This document shows, one piece after another, positions 17,485 to 26,694 of a stretch of 49,705 bases of DNA. Position 1 is the first letter of the stretch. Each line of letters begins with the position of its first letter. The position numbers were made by a program, and so were the translations under genes. Under the pieces are notes generated by a model, which did not search any database, was not told the DNA's origin, and was given only the letters and a program-made list of their open reading frames with translations. Source of the stretch: Candidatus Kaiserbacteria bacterium RIFCSPHIGHO2_02_FULL_55_25 (GTDB taxonomy: Bacteria > Patescibacteriota > Minisyncoccia > Phycocordibacterales > UBA2100); assembly GCA_001781335.1 (NCBI GenBank), contig MFLL01000001.1, forward strand, positions 89,626 through 139,330, in the 5' to 3' direction.

Positions 17485-18258
17485 TCACCACGGATGCCAG
17501 TCGAGACCGGCACCGAGTACCAGCTCGTTTTTGCGTCCGTCGCCATAGTGCGAAAGCGGGACGAAATACCGCGCATACGGAAAGCGCAAATCCAGCTCCG
17601 GCGTCAGTTTCCAAACGGGACTGAAGTCGAAGCGGGCATTGTAACCTTCCGTCATACCATAGACGCCCGCATCGTAAACGATACGTGCGCTGTCCGCAAT
17701 GGTCAGGAAGTCGTTGACCTTCCACCGGTGGCCGACACCAGCGTGAAAATACGCTCCGAACGGCGCGGCGTGCGCGGTTACCCATGACGGCTCCACGCGC
17801 AAATACGGCGTGAACGTGTGCTCATCGAAGGTAAACGCGCGGTTCAACTCGAGCCCGATCTGTACGATATCGCCTCGGAACTCGAACAGTTTCGGCGCCG
17901 ACAGGTCGAAGTAGTTGAGGCTGATGTCAAATCCGAACGACCCCAACTTTCCGGCATAGCCGAGCGCGTAGTCGATCTCGTTCCCGGCGTTGCCTACCGG
18001 TGATTCGGTACCGAGAATCTGCGAGTTCCACACGTTGACATAGAAGCCGCTCTTCCATTGAGCGCGAATATTGTTCTGGCTCACGGGCTTGTCGTAGAGC
18101 AGAATGTTGTTCGGACCGCCGACATACTTGGACAGGATGTCGACAGAGAACGTCCACGACGGCGTCCACGAACCTGCCTCGGCGTGTGCCGGGTTTTGCG
18201 TCACCATGCCCGTTGCTGCGAGTGCGGCAACAACCACGGCCCCCATAAAGCGCTTCAT
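17485..18258 (-). CDS. secreted protein resembling an outer-membrane beta-barrel (257 aa)
   Basis: signal peptide MKRFMGAVVVAALAATGMVTQNPAHA, alternating amphipathic strands, C-terminal ...LVLGAGLDWHPW; SD-led. Confidence 0.72.
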   Translation of the reverse strand: MKRFMGAVVVAALAATGMVTQNPAHAEAGSWTPSWTFSVDILSKYVGGPNNILLYDKPVSQNNIRAQWKSGFYVNVWNSQILGTESPVGNAGNEIDYALGYAGKLGSFGFDISLNYFDLSAPKLFEFRGDIVQIGLELNRAFTFDEHTFTPYLRVEPSWVTAHAAPFGAYFHAGVGHRWKVNDFLTIADSARIVYDAGVYGMTEGYNARFDFSPVWKLTPELDLRFPYARYFVPLSHYGDGRKNELVLGAGLDWHPW

Positions 18259-18351
18259 GGCAATCCTTTCCGCCGGCTATGTGCCGGCTTTTCTCCTGAC
18301 GCACAATACAACCCAATACCTATTGAGTCAACCCGCGGTTGCCGCGCGTAA

Positions 18352-18753
18352 CTACGCGGTCTGCGGTGCGTGTTTTTGCCAAACGTCGCGTACGGCTTGC
18401 ACCACTTCGCTCAATGTGAGAGAGACCTTCACGATGTACTTCTCGGCGCCAAGCTGTGTCCCCTTTTCTATATCGCTCTGCTGACCGAGATTGGAAAGAA
18501 TAATAACGACGATATGTTTCGTCTCCGGATTCTCTTTGACGCGTTTCAGGACCTCGAAACCGTCGATACCCGGCAGCATAATATCCAGAAGCATCAAATC
18601 CGGTCTTTCGCGCTTCACACTCTCGAGCCCCTCTTCGCCTGTGCGTGCCATCCGCAAGTCGAATTTCTCGCCGTGCAATTTCTCGGCGAGAAGCTCGGAG
18701 AGGAGCGGGTCGTCCTCGACGATAAGAATGCGGGGTCCGAACGGATCTGCCAT
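18352..18753 (-). CDS. single-domain response regulator (REC)
   Basis: ILIVEDDPLLSELLAEKL, LMLLDIMLPGIDGFEVL, conserved S/T and K. Confidence 0.94.
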   Translation of the reverse strand: MADPFGPRILIVEDDPLLSELLAEKLHGEKFDLRMARTGEEGLESVKRERPDLMLLDIMLPGIDGFEVLKRVKENPETKHIVVIILSNLGQQSDIEKGTQLGAEKYIVKVSLTLSEVVQAVRDVWQKHAPQTA

Positions 18754-18772
18754 ACGCGATTAGTATACCACT

Positions 18773-20386
18773 CTACGGTGTGGCGGGCGGCTTTGCGGGC
18801 AAGGAGATGGTAAATCTCGCTCCCTTGCCCTCCTCGGTAGAGAACGCAAGCCTGCCGCCATGCCCCTCAACGACTGTTTTTGCAATAAATAGGCCAAGTC
18901 CGCTGCCGTCCGGCGACATATGCACCGCGCGGGAACCTCGGAAAAACTTCTCAAAAACGCGCGATTTCTCGTCGGGCGTGAACCCGATGCCGGTATCCTG
19001 CACCGTGATACGCACCCCCTCGCCGGAACGCTCTGCCGCGACGGTCACCCGGCCGCCGGAGGCCGTGTATTTGACGGCATTGTCGACAAGATTCTGTATC
19101 GCGAGGTTCAGCCTGTTCCCGTCAAAACGTATCGCAGGGAGATCGTCCGCGATGCGGACGTCAAGCGCAACGTTCTTTTGTTTTGCAATATCTTCGAACA
19201 GTCCCGCTTCCGCGCGAATGGTTTCGCCGAGATTCCCCTCGGCGAAGGTGTAGGTAAACCTCCCCTCCGCGATGTGCCCCATGTCGAGCAGGTCGTTGAC
19301 CAGATGCATCATATTGTCGGCGGCGCGATTGCCCTTGTCGACGAGCGCGCGCTGCTTCTCCGAGAGTTGTTCGCGTCCCTCGGAGAGCAGGTTGAACGAC
19401 CAGCGCAAAGCGGCGACAGGCGTCCGGAGCTGATGAGCGGCGATAGTGATAAATTCAGATTTTGTGCGCTCCACCGCGACCGCAGCAAGCTCGCGCTGCG
19501 CTTTTGCTTCCATGACGACGCTCCGCAGGAGGAACACGCCAAGCACGAGCGCCGCGAGGAAAAAGCCTCCGTCCACCAACATCGCCTGCCCCGAGGTATC
19601 GAGCAGGAAGCGGAAGAAGGACAGTGTCCAGAGCGTGAAGATGAAAAGCTGTGCGGCGGCGACTTCGCGATTGAGCAGGTGGTAGCGCTCGATGGAGTAG
19701 AACGTGGCGAACACGAAGAGCGGAAACCCGATGTCGCCGACGAGCGGGTAGAAGTCAAATCCGTACCACGGTGTGAATCGCGTACCGCCGAGCGTAAGCC
19801 CCACCGTCATGCTAATAAAAAGCGCGAGTGCCTGATTCCTGTCCGACGAGTCAACCCCGGCCCGCGCACGCCACGCGAGCAATGTACCGGAGAAAATAGT
19901 ACAAACCACATAGTAGCCGATGAGGACGCCGAGGAGCGGTCCGGCCATAGGCGCGAGAGCGACATCCGCCGGAAGCAACAGGTCGCCGACTATCAGCCTT
20001 GTACCGAACAGGTCCGCGACGAGGAGCGCCGTCAAAAAGGCACCAAAAGAATAGACGGCCAATTGCATTCTCTGTACCAACTTGCCGTACTGCACACGCT
20101 CTCCCAGATAGACGCCGGCAAAATACAGTTGCGACATCGCTAGCCACACGATACCCGTGACGGAGACGACGCGCATGTCACGCGCAAGCTCAAGACCCGG
20201 AACAAGGTGGTACAAAAACCCGAACCACGCCCAAACAGATGCGACGGCGAGCGTAATCCACATCGGCCGGCCGAGGCGTTCGTGGCGCGCACTGATAAAA
20301 ATAAAGACAGCAAGCACGGTCGCCAGAAATGCGGCGAGACCGATACCTATAGATTGAATATCCGCAGGATTGAAATGAAGTCCCAC
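18773..20386 (-). CDS. sensor histidine kinase with multi-TM sensor region
   Basis: 7-8 TM N-terminus, H-box FITIAAHQLRTPVAAL, HATPase NLVDNAVKYTASGG / DTGIGF / GSGLGLFIAK. Confidence 0.94.
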   Translation of the reverse strand: MGLHFNPADIQSIGIGLAAFLATVLAVFIFISARHERLGRPMWITLAVASVWAWFGFLYHLVPGLELARDMRVVSVTGIVWLAMSQLYFAGVYLGERVQYGKLVQRMQLAVYSFGAFLTALLVADLFGTRLIVGDLLLPADVALAPMAGPLLGVLIGYYVVCTIFSGTLLAWRARAGVDSSDRNQALALFISMTVGLTLGGTRFTPWYGFDFYPLVGDIGFPLFVFATFYSIERYHLLNREVAAAQLFIFTLWTLSFFRFLLDTSGQAMLVDGGFFLAALVLGVFLLRSVVMEAKAQRELAAVAVERTKSEFITIAAHQLRTPVAALRWSFNLLSEGREQLSEKQRALVDKGNRAADNMMHLVNDLLDMGHIAEGRFTYTFAEGNLGETIRAEAGLFEDIAKQKNVALDVRIADDLPAIRFDGNRLNLAIQNLVDNAVKYTASGGRVTVAAERSGEGVRITVQDTGIGFTPDEKSRVFEKFFRGSRAVHMSPDGSGLGLFIAKTVVEGHGGRLAFSTEEGKGARFTISLPAKPPATP

Positions 20387-20512
20387 GGCTCCAGATTACC
20401 ACACGCGAATACCTTGGAATGGACCAAATCCCCTGCTCGCATAGACAATCGCTCAATATAGTAAGTACATTATAACAGGCCGACCGGCTTGTTATAATGT
20501 ACCGGTAGAAAG

Positions 20513-22546
20513 TCACTTTTTTGGTTGCTTGGTGCGCTTGAGTTCTTTCTCAAGCTCGTGTATCTCGTCGCGAAGGAGCGCGGCTGTTTCGAAGTCCAAT
20601 TCGTCGGCGGCGGCATGCATTTGTCGGCGCTTTTCGGCGATTGCTTTCTTCGGATCACCCCCAAACGCAGAGATGTCTTCCGTCGCAAGTTGAACCACTG
20701 CCCGTCTCCGGTTTTTCTCAATATCGCCCATGATGTCGCTGATGCGTTTTTGAATCGTCTTCGGCGTGATTTTGTGCTTTTTGTTGTAGGCGAGCTGTAT
20801 CGCGCGGCGCCTGTTGGTCTCTCCTATCGCCCGCTCCATCGAGCCGGTCATATTGTCGGCATACAGAATGACACGTCCGTGCACGTTGCGGGCGGCGCGG
20901 CCTATCGTCTGGATGAGAGAAGTTTCGGAGCGCAGGAATCCCTCTTTGTCCGCGTCCATAATTGCAACCATCTCCACCTCCGGCAGGTCCAATCCTTCGC
21001 GTAACAGGTTAACGCCGACCAACACGTCGAACGTTCCACGGCGAAACTCGGTAAGTGTCTCGATACGCTCGATAGTTTTCACGTCGCTGTGCACGTAACG
21101 TGCTTTTATTTTCTTCTCGTCGAGGAATGTCGTGAGATCTTCCGCCATTTTCTTGGTGAGCACGGTGACCATCGAGCGTCCGCCATGCTTGGTGACTGCC
21201 TCCACCTCGGCAATGAAATCGCGCACTTGCCCTTCGAATCCGGTCGAGCCTGCCTGCGCAGGCAGGCTCACGATAGGACGCACGATAATCTCGGGGTCAA
21301 TGAGTCCCGTCGGACGAATTACCATTTCCACCGGCTTTCCGCTGTGTTCTGCCTCGTATTTCCCCGGCGTAGCCGATGTGTAGATTTTCTGGCCTACCCG
21401 GGCTTCGAATTCGGCAAATGTCAGCGGCCGGTTATCAACCGCGCTCGGCAAACGGAAACCGTGCTCGACGAGGGTGTCTTTGCGCGAACGGTCGCCTGCG
21501 TACATGCCGCCGATTTGCGGTATGGTGACGTGCGACTCGTCAATGACCGTAAGAAAATCTTTCGGGAAGTAGCTCAAGAGCGTGTACGGCGGCTCGCCCG
21601 GCTTACGTCTGTCGAAATGCCGCGAATAATTTTCAATGCCGTTGCAGTAGCCGAATTCCCGTATCATAGTGATGTCCTGCCGCGTGCGGCGTTTGAGCCG
21701 CTCCGCTTCGAGAATTTTCCCCGAGTCGTTGAGTTGCTTGAGCCGGTCTTTGAGCTCTTTCTCCATGTCAGCGAGAGCGGCATCCACTACGTCCTTGGGC
21801 GTCACGTACTGCCGCGCTGGGAAGATAAATACCGCGTCATGCTTGTGACCGAGTTCGCGCGTCATCGCGTCTATCTCCTCGATTTTCGCGATTTTCCCGC
21901 CAGTGAGATCAACACGATAAATGACGCGCTCGCTCGCGGGCATGATTTCGATAGTTGAACCGAGTGCGCGGAATGTCCCCGGCGACAAATCGCCGGTTGT
22001 CCTCTCGAAATAAATCGCGATGAGTTTGCGGGTGAGCGTGGCGCGCGTCATGGGCTCGTCCGCCGTGAGCTTGAGATTGACCTTCTGATACTCCACCGGA
22101 GAGCCCAATCCGTAGATGCAGGAAACCGATGCGACAACGATGACGTCCTTGCGCGTGAGGAGCGCCTGCGTCGCGGCGTGCCGCAAGCGTTCGATGTCTT
22201 CATTCACCATCGCCTCCTTCTCGATATAGGTATCCGTTACCGGCACATATGCCTCCGGCTGATAGTAGTCGTAGTATGAGACGAAGTAATGCACGGCCGC
22301 ATCGGGGAAGAATTCGCGGTACTCGCTCGCGAGCTGAGCCGCGAGCGTCTTGTTGTGCGCGATGACGAGCGTCGGGCGCTGGACTCGCTCGATAACGTTG
22401 GCGACGGCAAACGTCTTGCCCGAACCCGTGACACCAAGGAGCGTCTGGTCGCGCTTCCCCTCCTTTAGGCCTTCTACGAGCGTCTCAATCGCCCTCGGCT
22501 GGTCGCCATCAGGCTTATAGGATGACACAAGCTTAAAGGTATTCAC
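20513..22546 (-). CDS. uvrB: excinuclease ABC subunit B
   Basis: [15 protein letters not shown], beta-hairpin [22 protein letters not shown]-terminal UVR motif. Confidence 0.97.
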   Translation of the reverse strand: MNTFKLVSSYKPDGDQPRAIETLVEGLKEGKRDQTLLGVTGSGKTFAVANVIERVQRPTLVIAHNKTLAAQLASEYREFFPDAAVHYFVSYYDYYQPEAYVPVTDTYIEKEAMVNEDIERLRHAATQALLTRKDVIVVASVSCIYGLGSPVEYQKVNLKLTADEPMTRATLTRKLIAIYFERTTGDLSPGTFRALGSTIEIMPASERVIYRVDLTGGKIAKIEEIDAMTRELGHKHDAVFIFPARQYVTPKDVVDAALADMEKELKDRLKQLNDSGKILEAERLKRRTRQDITMIREFGYCNGIENYSRHFDRRKPGEPPYTLLSYFPKDFLTVIDESHVTIPQIGGMYAGDRSRKDTLVEHGFRLPSAVDNRPLTFAEFEARVGQKIYTSATPGKYEAEHSGKPVEMVIRPTGLIDPEIIVRPIVSLPAQAGSTGFEGQVRDFIAEVEAVTKHGGRSMVTVLTKKMAEDLTTFLDEKKIKARYVHSDVKTIERIETLTEFRRGTFDVLVGVNLLREGLDLPEVEMVAIMDADKEGFLRSETSLIQTIGRAARNVHGRVILYADNMTGSMERAIGETNRRRAIQLAYNKKHKITPKTIQKRISDIMGDIEKNRRRAVVQLATEDISAFGGDPKKAIAEKRRQMHAAADELDFETAALLRDEIHELEKELKRTKQPKK
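21246..21269 (-). repeat. 24-bp perfect palindrome GAGCCTGCCTGCGCAGGCAGGCTC in frame in uvrB
   Basis: self-complementary; encodes SLPAQAGS; 20-bp core identical to the intergenic copy at 40912-40931. Confidence 0.9.
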
Positions 22547-22588
22547 TGCGACACTGTATCAAGAATTGGCTGACTTGAATAATTTCGC

Positions 22589-23893
22589 TTATTTTTGATA
22601 CCTCGCGAGAAACTCATTTCTGTACTCTTCGAAATTGCCGTCGAGGATTGACTGCCGGATGTTCTCCGTAAGGCGCGTGAGAAAACGCATGTTATGCGCG
22701 CTCGCGAGCACGCCCGCGAGCATCTCGCCGGATTTGAATAAATGCCTGATATAACTGCGCGAGTACTGCTTGCATACGAAGCAATCGCAATCGGGGTCTA
22801 TCGGTCTTAGGTCTTCACTGAATTCCGCAAGTTCAATGCTTGTTTTGCCCGAAAATGTGTATACCGTCCCGTTGCGCCCGTTCCTCGTCGGCAGTACGCA
22901 ATCAAACGTGTCGATACCTGCCGCTACTCCGATGAACAAATCTTCGGGCTCGCCGATGCCGAGCAAATGCCGCGGTTTCTCTTCCGGCAATTCGCGGTTC
23001 ACCTTTTCGAGGATACCGAGGATGTCTTCTTTGCTGAAAGAGCCGCCGATGCCGTAGCCGTCGAAATCCATTTCCGCAAGAGTGCGCGCCGACTCGAGAC
23101 GCAAGTCTTCAAATCGCCCGCCCTGCACGATGCCGTATATGCCCCTCCTTCGTCCCTGCGGGACTTCGAAGGGCAAGCTTGCCTTGAGGTTCTCGTACTC
23201 AATACGCCTATGAGCTTCCAGTGAACGTTTGGCCCAACTGTGGGTTCTTTCCATCGCCTCTTTTTGGTACACATGATCGGCCGCCGGCGACGTGCACTCG
23301 TCAAAGGCAAAAATAATATCGGCACCGAGCGCATGCTGGATTTCCATCGAGCGCTCCGGTGTGAACCGGTGGAGCGAGCCATTGGCATGCGAAGTAAACG
23401 TCACACCTTCGTCGTCCACAACGGCGAGCTTGCCGTGAGAGGTGGCGATGTCGTCGTCCCACACCGCTATGGCCGGCTCTCGCGGCTCTTCAGTTATCAG
23501 CACTTTCGAGACTTTCTTTCCGAAACCCTCACCGAGTGAGAAGACCTGAAAACCGCCGGAGTCCGTCATGGTGGGACCGTCCCATGACATGAATTTCCCC
23601 ACCCCGCCTGCATGCTCGACGATTTTCTCCCCCGGCATGAGATAGAGATGGTACGCATTCGCAATTACGGCCTGCACTCCCATTTGCGGGTACATAAAAG
23701 AGCCGAGGCCTTTGGTCGTCGCTTTGGTTGCGACGGCGATAAACGCGGGTGTTTGTATGTCGCCGTGCGGCGTCTTCAGCACCCCCGCCCGTGCGAGTGA
23801 ATCCGGCAACTTCTTCTCTATTTCAAACGAAACCGGTCGCACATTCGCGCTGCTGCGCTCAGCACTTCCTCGCTCTTCGCTCGGTCGCTTCAT
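22589..23893 (-). CDS. tgt: tRNA-guanine transglycosylase
   Basis: TDSGGFQVFSLG, GIVQGG, YGIGGSF, CDCFVCKQYSRSYIRHL zinc site; TATAGT 6 nt before the ATG at 23893. Confidence 0.95.
   Translation of the reverse strand: MKRPSEERGSAERSSANVRPVSFEIEKKLPDSLARAGVLKTPHGDIQTPAFIAVATKATTKGLGSFMYPQMGVQAVIANAYHLYLMPGEKIVEHAGGVGKFMSWDGPTMTDSGGFQVFSLGEGFGKKVSKVLITEEPREPAIAVWDDDIATSHGKLAVVDDEGVTFTSHANGSLHRFTPERSMEIQHALGADIIFAFDECTSPAADHVYQKEAMERTHSWAKRSLEAHRRIEYENLKASLPFEVPQGRRRGIYGIVQGGRFEDLRLESARTLAEMDFDGYGIGGSFSKEDILGILEKVNRELPEEKPRHLLGIGEPEDLFIGVAAGIDTFDCVLPTRNGRNGTVYTFSGKTSIELAEFSEDLRPIDPDCDCFVCKQYSRSYIRHLFKSGEMLAGVLASAHNMRFLTRLTENIRQSILDGNFEEYRNEFLARYQK
23147..23172 (-). repeat. palindromic element CCTTCGTCCCTGCGGGACTTCGAAGG in frame in tgt
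   Basis: encodes LPFEVPQGRR immediately before the IVQGG motif. Confidence 0.8.
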
Positions 23894-23911
23894 GCGGCCA
23901 CTATACACGGT

Positions 23912-24052
23912 CTATTTGCTTCGCGGGATAGCGCGACGCGATTTGCCGAACTGCCCTTTGCGGGACGGCATACGTATCGGCGTCGACTGACGCGACTGCG
24001 GCTTGTCGTAGTGAGGTTTGTTGTTGTCTTTGTTAAATCCTCCGCTTTTCAT
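23912..24052 (-). CDS. small basic protein (46 aa), not in the ORF track
   Basis: MKSGGFNKDNNKPHYDKPQSRQSTPIRMPSRKGQFGKSRRAIPRSK*, fills the tgt-tyrS gap. Confidence 0.5.
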   Translation of the reverse strand: MKSGGFNKDNNKPHYDKPQSRQSTPIRMPSRKGQFGKSRRAIPRSK

Positions 24053-24103
24053 ATCAATATTGTACCCGTCTTCGCTCGATATAGCGAGCTTCGACGTGGC
24101 ACG

Positions 24104-25354
24104 TCACGAGAGCGTGAGCACGCAGACGTTGCGCTTTCCGCGCTTCAAAAGTGCGACATTGTGTGTGAAATCGGATTTTTCGAGCGCGCGCTTTTCGTCG
24201 GTTACCGCTTCACCGTTGAGCGTGACAGCGCCATCAGTGATGAATTGGCGCGCCTCGCGCTTCGACGTCGCCAATTTCGCATCGACGAGAACATCGACAA
24301 GCTCGGCCTCTCCCGAAACTGCACATGACGGGGCGGATGCCGCCAGTCCTTTCGCCGCCGCCACTGAAATATCTTTGACGCCGCCGTCACCGAAAAGCAC
24401 TTGTGAAATTTGTTCCGCCGTCGCGACAGCTTCCGCGCCGTGCACAAGCACAGTCACTTCGCGAGCAAGGATTTCCTGCCCATGACGCGCGGCCGGATTG
24501 CGCTTGTGCATTTCCATCGCCGCATCAATCTCCGCGCCCGTGAGCATCGTCAACTTCAGCAGAAGCTCTTCCACTGCGTCATCCTCGATATTGAGGAAAA
24601 ATTGATACATTTTGAACGGTGACGTTTTCTCCGCGTCCAGCCAAATCGCTCCCTCTTCGCTCTTGCCGAATTTCTTGCCGGTCGATTTGTTGACGACGAG
24701 CGGCCACGTGAGCGCAAAGACTTCCTTCCCCGCTTTTCTGCGGATAAACTCAACGCCCGCGAGAATGTTGCTCCACTGGTCGGAGCCGCCCACCTGCACG
24801 TCACAGGCATACTGCTCGTTGAGATACAGGAAGTCGTACCCCTGCAGGAGCGAATAACTGAATTCGGTAAACGAAAGCGGGGCTTCCTTGTCGAGCCGGT
24901 CTTTCACCACATCTTTCTTTATCATCGCGTTCACCGTGAAGTGTTTGCCGACATCGCGTAGAAATTCAAGCAGATTGAGCTTGGTGAGCCACTTCGCGTT
25001 GTTCTCCTCGGTGAAATCACCCTTGCCGAACACCCGCCGTATTTGCGCAGAAACGGCCTTGGAATTCTTGGCGATGGTTTCCTCATCGAGCAAATTGCGC
25101 TCCTGCGCTTTGCCACCCGGATCGCCTATCATTCCCGTCCCGCCGCCGGTGAGAATGATGACCTTGTGCCCGTCTTCAAGAAACCGGCGCAAGACGAGGA
25201 GTCCGACGAGGTTGCCCACGTGGAGCGAATCCGCCGAGGGGTCGATACCGAGGTAGACGGTGCGTTTCGGTCCGTCCGTAATAGTTTCAAGCTTTTCAGC
25301 GGAAAACTGGTATGCGTAACCCCTCTCTCGCAGTGTTTCCGACAATTTTGCCAT
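24104..25354 (-). CDS. tyrS: tyrosyl-tRNA synthetase
   Basis: YLGIDPSADSLHVGN, GGSDQWSNILAG, KKFGKSEEGAIWLD, C-terminal S4-like domain; TATAAA 6 nt before ATG. Confidence 0.97.
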   Translation of the reverse strand: MAKLSETLRERGYAYQFSAEKLETITDGPKRTVYLGIDPSADSLHVGNLVGLLVLRRFLEDGHKVIILTGGGTGMIGDPGGKAQERNLLDEETIAKNSKAVSAQIRRVFGKGDFTEENNAKWLTKLNLLEFLRDVGKHFTVNAMIKKDVVKDRLDKEAPLSFTEFSYSLLQGYDFLYLNEQYACDVQVGGSDQWSNILAGVEFIRRKAGKEVFALTWPLVVNKSTGKKFGKSEEGAIWLDAEKTSPFKMYQFFLNIEDDAVEELLLKLTMLTGAEIDAAMEMHKRNPAARHGQEILAREVTVLVHGAEAVATAEQISQVLFGDGGVKDISVAAAKGLAASAPSCAVSGEAELVDVLVDAKLATSKREARQFITDGAVTLNGEAVTDEKRALEKSDFTHNVALLKRGKRNVCVLTLS

Positions 25355-25372
25355 GCCGTATTTATACCACGG

Positions 25373-25486
25373 GTGGGAGCAAAAAAGAGAGGGTTATTGG
25401 AGGCTCTGCCGCGTGACGACGCGGCAGCCGAAAGATTTTTCAGCTGAAAAATCTTGTACTCTAAGAACCCTCCCTTTTTTGCTCCC
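25373..25486 (-). repeat. composite nested inverted repeat in the tyrS leader
   Basis: outer arms gggagcaaaaaagagagggtt / aaccctcccttttttgctccc (one mismatch), internal GCCGCGtgacgaCGCGGC, 24-bp palindrome AAGATTTTTCAGCTGAAAAATCTT at 25432-25455. Confidence 0.85.
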
Positions 25487-25922
25487 TCTCTCTCACCTCC
25501 CCCTCATCCATGCCGAAGTGGTGCGCGAATTCATGCCAGATCGTTTCGGCAACAACCTTTGCTACCATCTCCTTATAACGACTTACGATGTCGTTATGGT
25601 CACTAACGACATTCGATGTCGTTAGTTCTTCTTCCGCCTCCTCCTCGATAGGAATCTGATAGAGCGTAATGGTGTCGGGCAAAGTCATACCGACCCCGTA
25701 TTCCTCACCCCGCGCCGAGAGCGGAATTCCCTTGTACAAACCGAGAAGCGTCTCGTCGTCACCGAGCCCTTCCGCTTCCCTGTCTTCCTTCGACGGCTCG
25801 TCCTCCACAAGCACCGCGACATTCTTAATTTTCTCCCGCACCCACTGCGGCAGCTGTTCGTATCCTTCTTCAATCAGTTTCTCAAATTCTTCCCGTGGCA
25901 TGATAGCTTCATCGTTATGCAA
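25461..25922 (-). CDS. zincin-like metallopeptidase family protein
   Basis: ETIWHEFAHHFGMDE (HExxH), ITLYQIPIEEEA; 3' end overlaps the outer inverted repeat. Confidence 0.85.
   Translation of the reverse strand: MHNDEAIMPREEFEKLIEEGYEQLPQWVREKIKNVAVLVEDEPSKEDREAEGLGDDETLLGLYKGIPLSARGEEYGVGMTLPDTITLYQIPIEEEAEEELTTSNVVSDHNDIVSRYKEMVAKVVAETIWHEFAHHFGMDEGEVREREQKREGS
25575..25626 (-). repeat. paired hairpins ATAACGAC..GTCGTTAT and ACTAACGACAT-tcg-ATGTCGTTAGT in frame in the peptidase gene
   Basis: 8-bp and 11-bp perfect arms; encodes LTTSNVVSDHNDIVSRYK just before the HExxH helix. Confidence 0.85.
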
Positions 25923-26628
25923 ACAAGGTCACCGCGTAGAGAGCGGCGACACCGAGAACAGAAGACAGCGTCGTCCAATAGACCGGATGCGAATGGTGGC
26001 TTTCGGGCAACAAATCGGATGCGCCGATGTACAAAAAGAAGCCCGCGAACAGCGCGAGCAAGTAACCGAGGGTCGTCTGACTGACGGTAAAAAAAAGAGT
26101 GGCGAGCACGCCCACGGCGGGCGCAAGTGCGTCTACCAGAAGCCAGCGAAATGCCTGCGCTCTCTCTTCCGTGTTTTTGAGTATCATATTCACCGTATTA
26201 ATGCCGTCGGAAAAGTCGTGAGCTAGGACCGCGAGCGCGACAACCAATCCGACAGCCGGCGAGACTTGGAACGCGAGACCGAGACCGATGCCGTCGAGAA
26301 AACTGTGGAACGAAAGCGTGCCGGCCCCGACAATCCCCCGCCGCTGATGCGCGTGATGGTCGTCATCGGTATGACTGTGCAGTGCGACGAAGCGGTCCAA
26401 TATGAGATATGCGACAAATCCGAGCGCGATAAGCGTCGTTACTGTGCGTACGTCGCCCGTCTGCGCAGTCAACTCAAACGCCTCCGGAATGAGTTCGAAA
26501 AACGCGACACCGATAACGGCTCCGGCGCTGAGCCCCAAAATCAGGTGCAACCGGTCCTTGAGACGCAGAGCAAAAAGCCCGCCTAGCAGGGTCGCACAAA
26601 AGGCCCCGATGACGAATATGAGCACCAT
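25915..26628 (-). CDS. ZIP-family metal transporter
   Basis: LIPEAFELT, His-rich loop HSHTDDDHHAHQRR, FHSFLDGIGLG, AHDFSDGINTVN. Confidence 0.9.
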   Translation of the reverse strand: MVLIFVIGAFCATLLGGLFALRLKDRLHLILGLSAGAVIGVAFFELIPEAFELTAQTGDVRTVTTLIALGFVAYLILDRFVALHSHTDDDHHAHQRRGIVGAGTLSFHSFLDGIGLGLAFQVSPAVGLVVALAVLAHDFSDGINTVNMILKNTEERAQAFRWLLVDALAPAVGVLATLFFTVSQTTLGYLLALFAGFFLYIGASDLLPESHHSHPVYWTTLSSVLGVAALYAVTLFA

Positions 26629-26694
26629 AAATGGAGATTATACACGGGCAGAGCATATGCAAAACCACACGATATAGGAGGCGGTATACTGAGC

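Noticed and set aside
18920-20143. 407-aa plus-strand ORF
   Set aside because: Antisense to the histidine kinase; His/Arg/Glu-rich composition typical of a shadow frame in GC-rich DNA.
21089-21958. 289-aa plus-strand ORF
   Set aside because: Antisense to uvrB; shadow ORF.
25373-25486. T-box riboswitch upstream of tyrS
   Set aside because: No AGGGTGGNACCGCG T-box sequence or clear specifier stem-loop seen; kept only as an undefined nested inverted repeat.
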